A stretch of 64,000 bases of DNA from NCBI RefSeq assembly GCF_042652965.1, contig NZ_JBHSHL010000022.1:124001-188000 (forward strand), given 5' to 3'. The notes beneath the pieces were generated by a model that did no database searches, had not been told where the DNA came from, and saw only the letters and a list, made by a program, of their open reading frames with translations. This stretch comes from Filifactor villosus. GTDB taxonomy: Bacteria; Bacillota; Clostridia; Peptostreptococcales; Filifactoraceae. Below, in pieces: positions 51,399 through 60,461 of this stretch. The stretch's first letter is position 1. Each line of letters opens with the position of its first letter. Both the position numbers and the translations under genes were made by a program.

Positions 51399-52764
51399 GA
51401 AAGAGCAGTATCGGATGATACCCAAGACGGATGTCCTGTTGGAGTTGGAAGAGATGTCCGAATTGATACAGAGGTTCGGAAGGGAGTTGGTGCTTGAGCA
51501 GATCCATCTTGTTACCGATGAGTTGAGGGACCGTATTCGAGAGGGCGAAGTGATTGAAGGAAGGATAGAAGGTCTTCCTCAAGAGGTCGGAGTAAGGCTT
51601 GAGAAGCTGATGAGTCCGAATTTTAAGAAGGTCGTCAATGCGACGGGGACGGTCCTTCATACCAACTTGGGCAGGGCTCCTCTGTCCAAGGTGCATTTGG
51701 AGTATATCGCACGGATCGCGGGCGGGTATTCGAACTTGGAGTACGAGTTGGAAGAAGGGGGCAGGGGACACCGCTACTCCCATATAGAATCACTGCTCTG
51801 CCGTTTGACGGGAGCGGAGGCGGCAATGGCGGTCAACAACAATGCAGCGGCGGTGATGTTGATTCTGAACACGATGGCACGGGACAAGGAGGTTATCGTG
51901 TCCCGCGGAGAGCTTGTCGAGATCGGCGGCAAGTTTCGGGTCCCCGACGTGATGAAGGCGAGCGGTGCAAAGCTCGTCGAGGTGGGTACGACGAACAAGA
52001 CCCACGACAGCGATTACGAGGAGGCGATCGGCGAGGGGACGGGAGCTATCCTCAAGGTCCATACGAGTAACTTCGAGATGATAGGGTTCACGCAGTCGGT
52101 GGAGATCCAAACCCTGTCGGAGCTTGCAAAAAAACACTCCCTCCCCCTTATTCAGGATATCGGGAGCGGAGTCCTGATCGATCTGGAGAAGTACGGTTTG
52201 AGGCACGAACCGACGGTGCAGGAGTCCGTGCGTGCCGGTGCGGATGTCGTCTGTTTCAGCGGGGACAAACTTCTCGGAGGACCTCAGGCGGGCATCATCG
52301 TCGGCAAGAGGGAGTATATTGAGGAGATGAAGAAGAACCAGCTCACTCGAGCCTTGAGGATCGACAAGTTTACGGCGGCGGCGTTGGAGATTGTGCTCAA
52401 GGAGTATCTCTGCGAGGAACATGCGGTCAGGAACATTCCCGTCCTGCGGATGATCCGTATGGGCAAGGAGGAGCTCGAGGAGAGGGCACAACGTCTGAAG
52501 GCAAGATTGGACGGTCTCGCTTTGGAGGCGGAGATCGAGGTCGAGCCTTGTTTTTCGCAGGTCGGAGGAGGTTCTCTTCCGGTGGAGAGGTTGGAGAGTT
52601 TTGCAGTCACCATCCGTCCGACGAGCTGTTCTACGGCGAGTATGGAAGAGGATCTGAGAAGGCTTGAGGTGCCGATCGTCGTTCGTACAGCCAACGACAA
52701 ACTTATTTTGGATGTACGGACGATAGAAGAAGAGGAGTTTGTCCATTTCGATCAACTCCGATAG
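51391..52764 (+). CDS. selA: L-seryl-tRNA(Sec) selenium transferase
   Basis: A 457-residue PLP enzyme converting Ser-tRNA(Sec) to Sec-tRNA(Sec) with selenophosphate. Motifs: VVNATGTVLHTNLGRAPLS, GYSNLEYELEEGGRGHRYSHIE, AVNNNAAAVMLIL, and the PLP lysine in CFSGDKLLGGPQAGIIVG. The start overlaps the end of selD, so the two are coupled. Length is normal. Confidence 0.96.
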   Translation: MNKKEQYRMIPKTDVLLELEEMSELIQRFGRELVLEQIHLVTDELRDRIREGEVIEGRIEGLPQEVGVRLEKLMSPNFKKVVNATGTVLHTNLGRAPLSKVHLEYIARIAGGYSNLEYELEEGGRGHRYSHIESLLCRLTGAEAAMAVNNNAAAVMLILNTMARDKEVIVSRGELVEIGGKFRVPDVMKASGAKLVEVGTTNKTHDSDYEEAIGEGTGAILKVHTSNFEMIGFTQSVEIQTLSELAKKHSLPLIQDIGSGVLIDLEKYGLRHEPTVQESVRAGADVVCFSGDKLLGGPQAGIIVGKREYIEEMKKNQLTRALRIDKFTAAALEIVLKEYLCEEHAVRNIPVLRMIRMGKEELEERAQRLKARLDGLALEAEIEVEPCFSQVGGGSLPVERLESFAVTIRPTSCSTASMEEDLRRLEVPIVVRTANDKLILDVRTIEEEEFVHFDQLR

Positions 52765-52816
52765 GTGAAAGGATGTGCGAGAGCACATGAAGATAGAAGG
52801 AAAGGGTTTTTGGAAG

Positions 52817-54730
52817 ATGAAGAATATGATTATAGGAACGGCGGGACATATCGACCACGGGAAGACAAGTCTTGTCAAGGCTCTGACGGGGAGAAATACC
52901 GACCGTTGGGAGGAGGAGCAGCGACGCGGGATCACGATAGATTTGGGCTTTACCTACTTTGACCTCAAGTCGGGAGATCGGGTGGGTATCATCGATGTTC
53001 CCGGACATGAGAAGTTCATTGACAACATGGTTGCGGGAGTCGTCGGCATGGACTTGGTCATCCTTGTCATTGCCGCAGACGAGGGGATCATGCCCCAGAC
53101 GAGGGAACATATGGACATCCTCGGAGAATTGGGAGTGACAAACAGTATCGTTGTCCTCAACAAGTGCGATCTCGTTGACGAAGAATGGCTCGAACTGGTG
53201 GAGGAGGAAGTGAAGGAGGAACTCAAGGGGACTTTTTTGGAGAATGCTCCCATCCTCAAAGTATCCGCCCATACGGGAGAGGGGATTGAAGAACTCAAGG
53301 AGAAGATCGAGGAATACTCGCAGAAGGAAGAGGTCCAAAAGGAGACGGGCAGCGTGCCCAGACTTCCCATTGACAGAGTTTTTACGATTTCGGGTTTCGG
53401 GACCGTTATCACGGGTACCCTCCTGTCAGGCAGGATAAGGAAGGAAGATGTTCTGATGATCTATCCGGAGGGCAAGGAGTGCCGGATCCGAAGCATCCAA
53501 GTCCACGGCAGGGATGTGGAGGAGTGTTTTGCAGGACAGCGGGTCGCGATCAACCTTCCCAATATCAAGAAGAATGAGATCAAGCGAGGTTCGATGATCG
53601 CACCCAAGGACAATATGAAAAACACGATGATGCTCGATGTCAAGCTGAATGTCCTACCTGCATCCAAGCACATTCTCTACAACAATTCGAGGCTCCACCT
53701 CTATATCGGGACCAAGCAGGTGCTGTGCCGGGCGGTCCTTTTGGACAAGGAGGAGGTATGGCCGGCGGAGTCGTCCTATGTGCAGTTTCGTCTGGAAGAG
53801 GAGATCGCAGTGAGCAGGGGAGATCGTTTTTTGGTGCGGTTTTATTCCCCTGTCGATACCATTGGAGGCGGGGTGATCCTCGATGCCAATCCGACGAAGA
53901 AGAAGAGGTTCCAACAAGAGGTGATTGAGGATCTCAAACGCAAGGAGTCGGGTTCTGCCGGAGATATTATCGAAATGCAGATCAAGTCTCAAAAAGACAC
54001 GATGGTTTCTTTGACCGAGCTTGCAAGGCGTACGTCGATGTCTCCCGCGGAGATCTCGAAGGAGGTCGAGTCCTTGAAGGAGGACGGTGCGGTGCTTTCG
54101 TTTTCGACCGAGAAGGACAGTTATCTGATGCATCACACCAAACACGAGGTTTGCACGCAGAAGATTGTAACGGCGCTCAAGGAGTATCACTCTTGTCATC
54201 CCTACCGTTTCGGTATCAACAAGGCTCAGATCCATACGACTTATATGAAGGACGTTGCAAGAAACGTCTTCGATTTGTATGTCGAGCTTTTGGAGGAAGA
54301 GGGCTTAATCGGGAGGAGAAACGAATACATTCGTACCGCAGCTTTTGAGGTATCGAAGGATGAAACTTATCGGACGGTGGAAGGCAAGGCGGAAGAGATC
54401 TTCAAAAAAGCGAGGTTTGAGTTTGTGAAACTCTCGGAGGTGTCCTTCGGTTCAATTGGAGCGGGAGAGTTGGAGGATATCATCGCGACTTTGATGGAGG
54501 AGGGTGTTCTCGTGAAGGTGGCGGACGATACCTTTACCCTGACTTCTCTGATGGACGAAGCAAAGGGCTATGTTCTCGAGAAGCTCGCCGAGGAGAACCT
54601 GATTACCATAGCGGAACTTCGGGATTTGCTGGGGACGAACCGCAAAAATGCAAAGCAGGTAATGGAGTATATGGACAGTATCAAGGTGACCAAGAAGGTC
54701 GGAGGAGAGAGCGAGAGGGTCGGTTTTTAA
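52817..54730 (+). CDS. selB: Selenocysteine-specific elongation factor
   Basis: A 637-residue translation GTPase that brings Sec-tRNA to UGA at a SECIS. G motifs: GTAGHIDHGKTSL, RGITIDLGF, DVPGHEKF, LNKCDLVD. EF-Tu-like beta-barrel domains follow, then C-terminal winged helices that bind the SECIS (about 430-637). Several starts are possible: ATG 52817, ATG 52826, or GTG 52775 after AAAGG; the first matches the usual family start MKNMIIGTAGHIDHGKT. It lies 52 nt after selA. Confidence 0.95.
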   Translation: MKNMIIGTAGHIDHGKTSLVKALTGRNTDRWEEEQRRGITIDLGFTYFDLKSGDRVGIIDVPGHEKFIDNMVAGVVGMDLVILVIAADEGIMPQTREHMDILGELGVTNSIVVLNKCDLVDEEWLELVEEEVKEELKGTFLENAPILKVSAHTGEGIEELKEKIEEYSQKEEVQKETGSVPRLPIDRVFTISGFGTVITGTLLSGRIRKEDVLMIYPEGKECRIRSIQVHGRDVEECFAGQRVAINLPNIKKNEIKRGSMIAPKDNMKNTMMLDVKLNVLPASKHILYNNSRLHLYIGTKQVLCRAVLLDKEEVWPAESSYVQFRLEEEIAVSRGDRFLVRFYSPVDTIGGGVILDANPTKKKRFQQEVIEDLKRKESGSAGDIIEMQIKSQKDTMVSLTELARRTSMSPAEISKEVESLKEDGAVLSFSTEKDSYLMHHTKHEVCTQKIVTALKEYHSCHPYRFGINKAQIHTTYMKDVARNVFDLYVELLEEEGLIGRRNEYIRTAAFEVSKDETYRTVEGKAEEIFKKARFEFVKLSEVSFGSIGAGELEDIIATLMEEGVLVKVADDTFTLTSLMDEAKGYVLEKLAEENLITIAELRDLLGTNRKNAKQVMEYMDSIKVTKKVGGESERVGF

Positions 54731-54800
54731 TCGCTGTGTATGGAAATGCGATGAGGGAGGATACCGATATGCAAGAAGGTCGGAGTCGGTGTTTGGTTAT

Positions 54801-54945
54801 TTCGGGAAACCTTGTATAAACGCAAACGACGGATTTTCACATAAGCTTACAGAATTCAAAATCCTGTCAAGTCAATATTTTCAAGCTTCTTATTATTTGC
54901 ACAAGAGATGTTATGTCAATGTTTTGGATGATACGGCATTGCTTT
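54801..54945 (-). repeat. Family B repeat, diverged copy
   Basis: TTCGGGAAACCTTGTATAAA through GTCAAGTCAATATTTTCAAG to GATACGGCATTGCTTTGTAC. It lies between selB and the cysteine-desulfurase-like gene and reads open in that gene's frame, creating a false 65-codon extension. Confidence 0.65.
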
Positions 54946-54983
54946 GTACAAGAAGGGTTCTGTTTTTAGAAGGAGGCGGACAA

Positions 54984-56126
54984 ATGATATACTTGGATAA
55001 TGCCGCAACGACATTGGTAAAACCCAAGAGGGTCGTCGATGCTCTGATCGTTGCAATCAATCATATGGGCAATGCCGGAAGAGGAGCGACCGAGGAGGCC
55101 ATGCAGGCTTCTCGGAGAATCTACGAGGCACGGGAGAAGCTGGCGGACTTCTTCGGGTCGGAGAGTCCTACGAGGATTGCCTTTACTTGTAATTCCACCG
55201 AGAGTCTCAACCTTGCGATTAAGGGACTGCTCAAGAGCGGAGATCATGTGATCACGACGGTCATGGAGCACAACTCCGTCCTTCGCCCCCTCTACGAGAT
55301 GGAGGAGAGGGGCACGGAGCTTTCTTTTGTTCGCTGCGATGAGAAGGGAAGGCCTTACTACGAGGAATTCGAGTCGAATATCAGGGAGAATACCGTAGCG
55401 ATCGTTTGTACCCACGCATCGAACCTGACAGGCAACGTGGTCGATATCGAGAGAATCGGTCGTCTTTGCAGAGAGAGGGGTCTTCTTTTTATCGTTGATG
55501 CCTCGCAGACGGCGGGCTATCTTCCAATCGATGTGCAGAAGATGAAGATCGATGTTCTGTGTTTTACGGGGCATAAGAGTATGCTCGGTCTTCAGGGAAC
55601 GGGGGGCATCTATGTGAGAGAGGGCGTTGAGCTTAGAGCTCTCAAGACCGGAGGAACGGGGATTCGGACTTATAGCCGAACGCATCCGACTCAGATGCCT
55701 ACAGTCGCCGAGGCGGGGACCTTGAACGGCCACGGGATCGTCGCTCTCTCCGAGGCGGTGTCCTACCTGAACGAGGAAGGACTTGAAGCGATAGCCGGTA
55801 GGGAGAGAGAGCTGATGAGGAGGTTCTACGATGAGGTCTCGAAGATGGAAGGGATGAAGATCTACGGGGATTTTGAGACGGAACTTCGATGCCCCATTGT
55901 CGCTTTGAACTTTAAGGACTACGATTCCGCAGAGGTAAGCGATGAGCTGATGAGACGCTATGAGATTTCGACACGCTCCGGCGGTCACTGCGCCCCCCTT
56001 ATGCACCGGTCTTTGGGCACGGAGGAACAGGGAGCGGTAAGGTTCAGCTTCTCCCACTTCAACACCGAAGAAGAGGTCGATGTGGCAGTCAGAGCCTTGA
56101 GAGAACTTGTCAGCGAGGAGGAGTAG
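54984..56126 (+). CDS. Cysteine desulfurase / selenocysteine lyase-like aminotransferase class V
   Basis: A 380-residue PLP enzyme. MIYLDNAATTLVKPKRVVDA, STESLNLAIKGLL, the PLP lysine in CFTGHKSMLGLQGTGGIYV and the catalytic Cys in TRSGGHCAPLMHRSLGT are present. It resembles the desulfurase subgroup found beside selenium genes and could release selenide from selenocysteine or sulfur from cysteine. AAGGAGG lies before the ATG at 54984; the longer frame upstream is repeat sequence. Confidence 0.88.
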   Translation: MIYLDNAATTLVKPKRVVDALIVAINHMGNAGRGATEEAMQASRRIYEAREKLADFFGSESPTRIAFTCNSTESLNLAIKGLLKSGDHVITTVMEHNSVLRPLYEMEERGTELSFVRCDEKGRPYYEEFESNIRENTVAIVCTHASNLTGNVVDIERIGRLCRERGLLFIVDASQTAGYLPIDVQKMKIDVLCFTGHKSMLGLQGTGGIYVREGVELRALKTGGTGIRTYSRTHPTQMPTVAEAGTLNGHGIVALSEAVSYLNEEGLEAIAGRERELMRRFYDEVSKMEGMKIYGDFETELRCPIVALNFKDYDSAEVSDELMRRYEISTRSGGHCAPLMHRSLGTEEQGAVRFSFSHFNTEEEVDVAVRALRELVSEEE

Positions 56127-56224
56127 GCAGATGCCGCCCGACCCAAAATAAAAGAGTGAACCTATTATCTGCTTGCTGTTGGTATCCATGTCTTTTGTTC
56201 TATGGGCGACAATACTGTTTTTTG

Positions 56225-56256
56225 TTCGAAATGTCGGGCATACAGAATATAGCATT
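56225..56256 (-). repeat. Family D motif, copy 6, joined to a family A fragment
   Basis: TTCGAAATGTCGGGCATACA then GAATATAGCATT. The preceding ~65 bp (TTGTTCTATGGGCGACAATA) match the inner part of family A, so the two elements are joined here. Confidence 0.5.
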
Positions 56257-56271
56257 ATCGAAAAACAACTT

Positions 56272-56412
56272 TAGGAAACCCTTCACAAAGGCAAACTCCT
56301 GATTTTTTTGTGAGTTTGAAAAATGCAGAAGTTTGTCAAATCAAGGTTTTCAAAAATTTCATCATTCGTATAGCGTTGATTTTATGTTGATTTTTCGAGT
56401 TGTGAGGTATCT
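56272..56412 (-). repeat. Family B repeat, copy (reverse)
   Basis: TAGGAAACCCTTCACAAAGG to GATTTTTCGAGTTGTGAGGT. Confidence 0.75.
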
Positions 56413-56454
56413 TCCTTGGATAAGGATGTTTCAAAGCATCCAAGCTGTCAATTT

Positions 56455-56566
56455 ATACTATTATTCATTAGATTTATGGATATCAGCGTTCTGTACTCCA
56501 CAGAAGATACACAAATTTTCGTTGTCTCAAAATATCTGTAACCGGACTTCTATCGGAGAATAGTAT
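56455..56566 (-). repeat. Family A repeat, copy 8
   Basis: ATACTATTATTCATTAGATT to TTCTATCGGAGAATAGTAT. Confidence 0.8.
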
Positions 56567-56770
56567 TAAGCAGATAAGAGGAGAAAACAAGTTTTTGTGC
56601 TTGTGAGTGTGGATACAGTCACACTTTTATCGAAAAAGAAGAAGATGGTATTTCGTCGTCATAGAATTTGAGGATATAAGAATACAAATAGACGGAGGCG
56701 CCGGTATCGGCGGATCGAAGTTCAAGAAACGCAGGAAGAGAACCGGTAGAGAGCAATAGGAGCAGACAGT

Positions 56771-57007
56771 ATGAGGAAAAAAGAATGGAAGCTCATCGTA
56801 ACCTTTCATACAACGGCGGAAGCGATGGGGATGGAAAAGTATTGCAAACAACATCGAATAGAAGGAAGGTTAATTCCCGTACCGCGAGCGATTTCGTCGG
56901 GTTGCGGGCTCTGTTGGTGCACAGAGATCGCTCTGGAAGAGAAGATCAAATCTTCAATCGCGGAGGCGAAGTTGTCGATCCGGGACATCCATCACTGTAT
57001 GGTATAA
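56771..57007 (+). CDS. DUF3343 putative Se/S carrier-like protein
   Basis: A 78-residue cytoplasmic protein of the DUF3343 family (WKLIVTFHTTAEAMGMEKYCKQHRIEGRLIPVPRAISSGCGLCWCTEIA), which is annotated as a putative Se/S carrier. The GCGLCWC cluster holds the likely carrier cysteines. The family often accompanies selenium genes and desulfurases, as here. The ribosome site is weak (GGAGCAGACAGT before ATG). Repeats separate it from the desulfurase gene, so it may have its own transcript. Confidence 0.82.
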   Translation: MRKKEWKLIVTFHTTAEAMGMEKYCKQHRIEGRLIPVPRAISSGCGLCWCTEIALEEKIKSSIAEAKLSIRDIHHCMV

Positions 57008-57024
57008 TACGGTGATTTGAATTA

Positions 57025-57116
57025 TTGACATCGATGTCTTTCGTTCTATGGGGGATAAGTAGATTTTTATGCTTGCGGGAGTGGACAGCACATTTCTATC
57101 GGGGAATGGCATAAGG
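57025..57116 (-). repeat. Diverged family A copy
   Basis: TTGACATCGATGTCTTTCGT, GTTCTATGGGGGATAAGTAG and TTTCTATCGGGGAATGGCAT match the right two-thirds of family A in reverse orientation. Confidence 0.5.
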
Positions 57117-57150
57117 CGTGAATAGCATAAGGCGTGAATAGCATAAGGCG
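57109..57150 (+). repeat. 16-bp tandem repeat, 2.6 units
   Basis: GCATAAGGCGTGAATA occurs twice in a row plus a 10-bp partial unit. It looks like slippage at the end of a family A copy. Confidence 0.85.
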
Positions 57151-57356
57151 AAAAAGAAAGCTTACATCCTCTTTTGCTATTTCAAGAAAATTCGGTAATT
57201 ATAGAGTGTTTTCCTAATGTTTTGATTGCAAAGCAGGATCACAAAGTATAAAATTTTTATCTTTTTGTATCGTTATCAAAGCTAAGTCCACGATCTCTTG
57301 CAATACATAACAAAGACGATTTTATAAGGGAGAGGGCAAATCCGGGATAAAACGCT

Positions 57357-57385
57357 TAGACAGCTTGGCACAATAGTGATATAAT
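57357..57385 (+). promoter_or_regulatory. Promoter of the 57.5-kb gene
   Basis: TAGACA, 17 nt, TATAAT; about 140 nt before the start codon. The remainder of 57008-57527 holds only repeats. Confidence 0.55.
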
Positions 57386-57527
57386 AGTTTGTATAGAAAT
57401 CGATGCTATTGTTCTTTAAAGTGTCATCTGATACAGTTGTATTCGGAAATCAGGTGTTTCCAAGGTGCATATCGTTTTGTCGGATGGAACTTTGAAGGAT
57501 AGTAGTATAAACAAACGGAGGAATATT

Positions 57528-58058
57528 ATGTTAAAAAAGATCAAGATCAACTATGAGCCGGTGGAAATGATGTTGTTCTACTGGGAGAGTGTCGCTTCAA
57601 AGGAGAAGGTCGTAGATTCGTACTTTATCGAGGTGGCAAACAAGGACGAGATGCAGGTGTTATACAAGGAAGGCTTTGCTCCGGATTCTGTGAGAAAGGT
57701 TCTTTCGGCGATTGTAAACAGGGAGCTTATGAACTCTCCGACGAAGTTGGAGTCGAAGTTTTGGAATGCAAATATGTGGATGCTCGAAGACTTGGGTAAT
57801 ATGAGAAGTATGCTTAAGCCGATCAAACTTTTGAACCTCGATGATCTGATGAAGGAGTTTGCTTCCGAGTCCAAGTATGAGGAACTGGTAGTGAACTTTA
57901 TTCCCGGAACGGATGAGACCTTCTACAAGGAGGGTAATGTGCTTACCGTCAACTTTTTCCGATTGATGGTCGATGTGGCGGATCCCGAGGTGGTCAAGGT
58001 CGAGGGACAGGATTTTAAGGAGTTTATGCTGGAGAAGGCTCGCGAGGTATTAAAGTAA
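57528..58058 (+). CDS. Conserved protein of unknown function (possibly TDE2712 family)
   Basis: A 176-residue soluble protein: MLKKIKINYEPVEMMLFYWE, VVDSYFIEVANKDEMQVLYK, VRKVLSAIVNRELMNSPTKLESKFWNANMWMLEDLGNM. From memory this resembles a small family known from treponemes and anaerobic Bacillota (TDE2712), but I cannot confirm it. GGAGG lies 7 nt before the ATG at 57528. It stands alone. Confidence 0.7.
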   Translation: MLKKIKINYEPVEMMLFYWESVASKEKVVDSYFIEVANKDEMQVLYKEGFAPDSVRKVLSAIVNRELMNSPTKLESKFWNANMWMLEDLGNMRSMLKPIKLLNLDDLMKEFASESKYEELVVNFIPGTDETFYKEGNVLTVNFFRLMVDVADPEVVKVEGQDFKEFMLEKAREVLK

Positions 58059-58486
58059 ACCGAAACCGGGAGAGAAACTGCGGCATCTATAGAAGCAAAA
58101 GGGTTTGACAGAAGCTCTTCCGTTTTGGGGGAACCTGTTAAGCTCTTTTTTTATTGGCTGTCGGCGATATTTTCAAAAGGAAAATAGGACTGTACTGTTA
58201 TCTGATTGAAGTATCGAGATATCCAATCTACAAATATGAAAAATTTTTTGACGGATAACGTAGTACAAGGCATTGATAGAAATAATTGAAGCCGGCAATT
58301 ATATCAGAGACGGAAAGACTGATACTATTCTCCAATAGAAGTATGGATATAGCTATTTTTTGACTACGAAAAATTGTTCTATCTTCTATTGTTCACAGAT
58401 CGTTTATATCCACAACTCAAAAGAATAATAGTATGAGAAGGATTATGTTTATATAAGAGAACCTGCAAGGCTTAGGAGGGGAGAAG
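58059..58486. other. Gap before the two-component genes
   Basis: Contains a T-run after AAGCTC (58140-58155, possible terminator) and family A copy 9. No gene seen. Confidence 0.5.
58322..58434 (+). repeat. Family A repeat, copy 9
   Basis: 113 bp, ATACTATTCTCCAATAGAAG to CAAAAGAATAATAGTAT; 53 bp before the response regulator gene. Confidence 0.88.
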
Positions 58487-59167
58487 ATGTTTTCGATCTT
58501 GGTTGTAGAGGACGACAGGGGTGCGCGTAAGTTAATGGAAAAGGTACTTTCGCAAAACGGGTTTGAGCCTATCGTCGCAGACAGTGCGGAGAAGGCGCTG
58601 GAGATGATGGAGCTGTATCATGTGGATTTGATTATTCTCGATATTTTGCTTCCCGGGATTGACGGTTACTCGTTCGCCGGGTTGATTCGGGAAAGCGGTT
58701 TTGACATTCCCATTTTGATGGTGACGGCATTGGAGGATATCGAGGACAAGAAGAAGGGATTTCGTCAAGGAACGGACGATTATATGGTAAAGCCTGTTGA
58801 TTACGAGGAGCTGCTCCTTAGAGTCCACGCTCTTCTCAGGCGGTATAAGATTGCCGGTGAAAGACAGCTGAGGGTGGGAAGTACGGTGTTTAATTATGAC
58901 GGTTTTTCGGTGGAGTACGAAGGAAGGATACAGACCCTTCCGCAAAAGGAGTTTTTGATCATCTATAAGCTGCTTTCTTATCCCAATCGAATTTTCACAA
59001 GGATGCAGATCATGGATGAGGTGTGGGGATTTGACAACGATACGGATATGCACAGTGTCGATGTCCATATCAATCGTTTGAGAAACCGTTTCAACGATAA
59101 TAAGGATTTTGAGATCGTAACGATTCGAGGATTGGGTTACAAGGTGATGATTCGTGAAAAAGTTTGA
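58487..59167 (+). CDS. OmpR/PhoB-family response regulator
   Basis: A 226-residue DNA-binding regulator. The receiver domain has the acidic pair VVEDD, the phosphorylation site in LIILDILLPGIDG, MVTALED and KPVDYEELLLR. The winged-helix output domain is LPQKEFLIIYKLLSYPNRIFTRMQIMDEVWG ... HSVDVHINRLRNRF ... VTIRGLGYKV. AGGAGGGG precedes the ATG. It overlaps the kinase gene by 14 nt. Targets unknown. Confidence 0.94.
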   Translation: MFSILVVEDDRGARKLMEKVLSQNGFEPIVADSAEKALEMMELYHVDLIILDILLPGIDGYSFAGLIRESGFDIPILMVTALEDIEDKKKGFRQGTDDYMVKPVDYEELLLRVHALLRRYKIAGERQLRVGSTVFNYDGFSVEYEGRIQTLPQKEFLIIYKLLSYPNRIFTRMQIMDEVWGFDNDTDMHSVDVHINRLRNRFNDNKDFEIVTIRGLGYKVMIREKV

Positions 59168-60245
59168 TAAAAAGATGAGGACGATCGGAGTTCAAAGATT
59201 GAGTTTGAAGATGGTGGGCAGATTTCTTACCTTGCGTTTTTTGCTCGTGTTTTTCATTGTTTTGATTCTGGGGATGTCAGGGCTTTTGACTTATCTCATT
59301 TTTTCCGTTTTAAATCGTTTCAGTAACTATGATATATTTGGGAACAGAGCGATGTTTTCGGTTGTAATCACTCTGGGTGCAAGCCTGTTGTTGGCGACGG
59401 TCATGGCATTTTTTTTGAGTTTTTGGCTTCTTCGTCCGATGGATGCGCTGATTGAGGCAACAAGAGAGGTAATTGACGGGAATTTTGAGGTTCGAATATC
59501 CACGAAAGGTTGTTACAGCGAGGTCAAGACTTTGGTACTTTCCTTTAATAATATGATATCGGAGCTTTCAAGTATTGAAATACTGCGTAAAAACTTTATC
59601 AATAATTTTTCTCATGAGTTCAAGACGCCGATTATTTCGATAAAGGGGTTTGCAGAACAGTTGATGAGGGAGGATTTGTCACCGGAAGAAAGGAGGGAGT
59701 ACCAAAGTTATATTGTTTCCGAGTCGGAAAAACTCGCGAAACTTTCAACAAATATTCTTCTGCTTTCCAAACTGGAATCTCAAGAAATCGTAGGAGAGAA
59801 ATCACGGTATTTTTTGGACGAACAGATAAGGAATTGTCTGCTGACGATGCAGATGGAATGGGAAGAAAAGAAGATCGAGCCCGTTTTGAGAATGGAACCG
59901 GTTCTGTTTTACGGGAATCGGGAGATGGTTGCTCTGTTGTGGAACAACCTGATTTCCAATGCCATTAAATTCAATAGGGAAGGAGGATCGCTTACGATTT
60001 CGTGTTTCAGAGAGGGAGATACTGTAAAGGTTTCCATATCGGATGAAGGAAGGGGTATGGATGAGCAGATGGTGGACAGGATTTTTGACAAACTGTATCA
60101 GGCCGATGGCACAAAACTCCTTGAGGGGAACGGGTTAGGTCTTCCTATTGCAAAAAGGATAGTCGAACTCTGCGGAGGAAGGATCGAAGTGTGCAGCAGT
60201 GATTTAGGGACTACGTTTTCGGTCATGTTTCCCTTTAGAAAATAA
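59154..60245 (+). CDS. Sensor histidine kinase
   Basis: A 363-residue membrane kinase with two membrane segments (about 27-50 and 71-95) and only a ~20-residue external loop, so it probably senses within the membrane or via a partner. A HAMP-like linker (RPMDALIEATREVIDGNFEV) follows. The HisKA site is His154 in FINNFSHEFKTPI. The ATPase has NNLISNAIKFNREGG, ISDEGRGMDEQ and LEGNGLGLPIAKRIVEL. The start is GTG, overlapping the regulator gene, so expression is coupled. Confidence 0.93.
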   Translation: MKKFDKKMRTIGVQRLSLKMVGRFLTLRFLLVFFIVLILGMSGLLTYLIFSVLNRFSNYDIFGNRAMFSVVITLGASLLLATVMAFFLSFWLLRPMDALIEATREVIDGNFEVRISTKGCYSEVKTLVLSFNNMISELSSIEILRKNFINNFSHEFKTPIISIKGFAEQLMREDLSPEERREYQSYIVSESEKLAKLSTNILLLSKLESQEIVGEKSRYFLDEQIRNCLLTMQMEWEEKKIEPVLRMEPVLFYGNREMVALLWNNLISNAIKFNREGGSLTISCFREGDTVKVSISDEGRGMDEQMVDRIFDKLYQADGTKLLEGNGLGLPIAKRIVELCGGRIEVCSSDLGTTFSVMFPFRK

Positions 60246-60323
60246 CTACAATTGCGAAAAACTTGCTTTTTGTTGAGGTTGAGTTTATCTTTGCATGATA
60301 GGATGAAGATGAAAAAGCACTTA

Positions 60324-60436
60324 ATACTATTATTCCTTTGAATAATGGATATCAACGATTTGCACTCCATAGAAGAGAAAACGAATTTTCGTGGTTGCAA
60401 AACAGATATAGCCATACTTCTATCGAAGAATAGTAT
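60324..60436 (-). repeat. Family A repeat, copy 10
   Basis: 113 bp, ATACTATTATTCCTTTGAAT to TTCTATCGAAGAATAGTAT. It supplies in-frame upstream codons to the next gene but not its start. Confidence 0.88.
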
Positions 60437-60461
60437 AAACAACAAAAAGGAGGAGAGAGCC

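Larger units (their letters stand above)
56127..56770. other. Repeat-filled gap between the desulfurase and DUF3343 genes
   Basis: Mixed family A and D fragments at 56160-56256, a full family B at 56272, a full family A at 56455 and a half family A at 56575-56640. No selC-like tRNA was recognised. Confidence 0.6.

Noticed and set aside
56127..56770. A selC tRNA in the selenium cluster
   Set aside because: No cloverleaf or TCA anticodon arm was recognised; the space is filled by repeats.
57100..57150. Short tandem repeats as a CRISPR array
   Set aside because: Only 2.6 units of 16 bp without spacers; simple slippage explains it.
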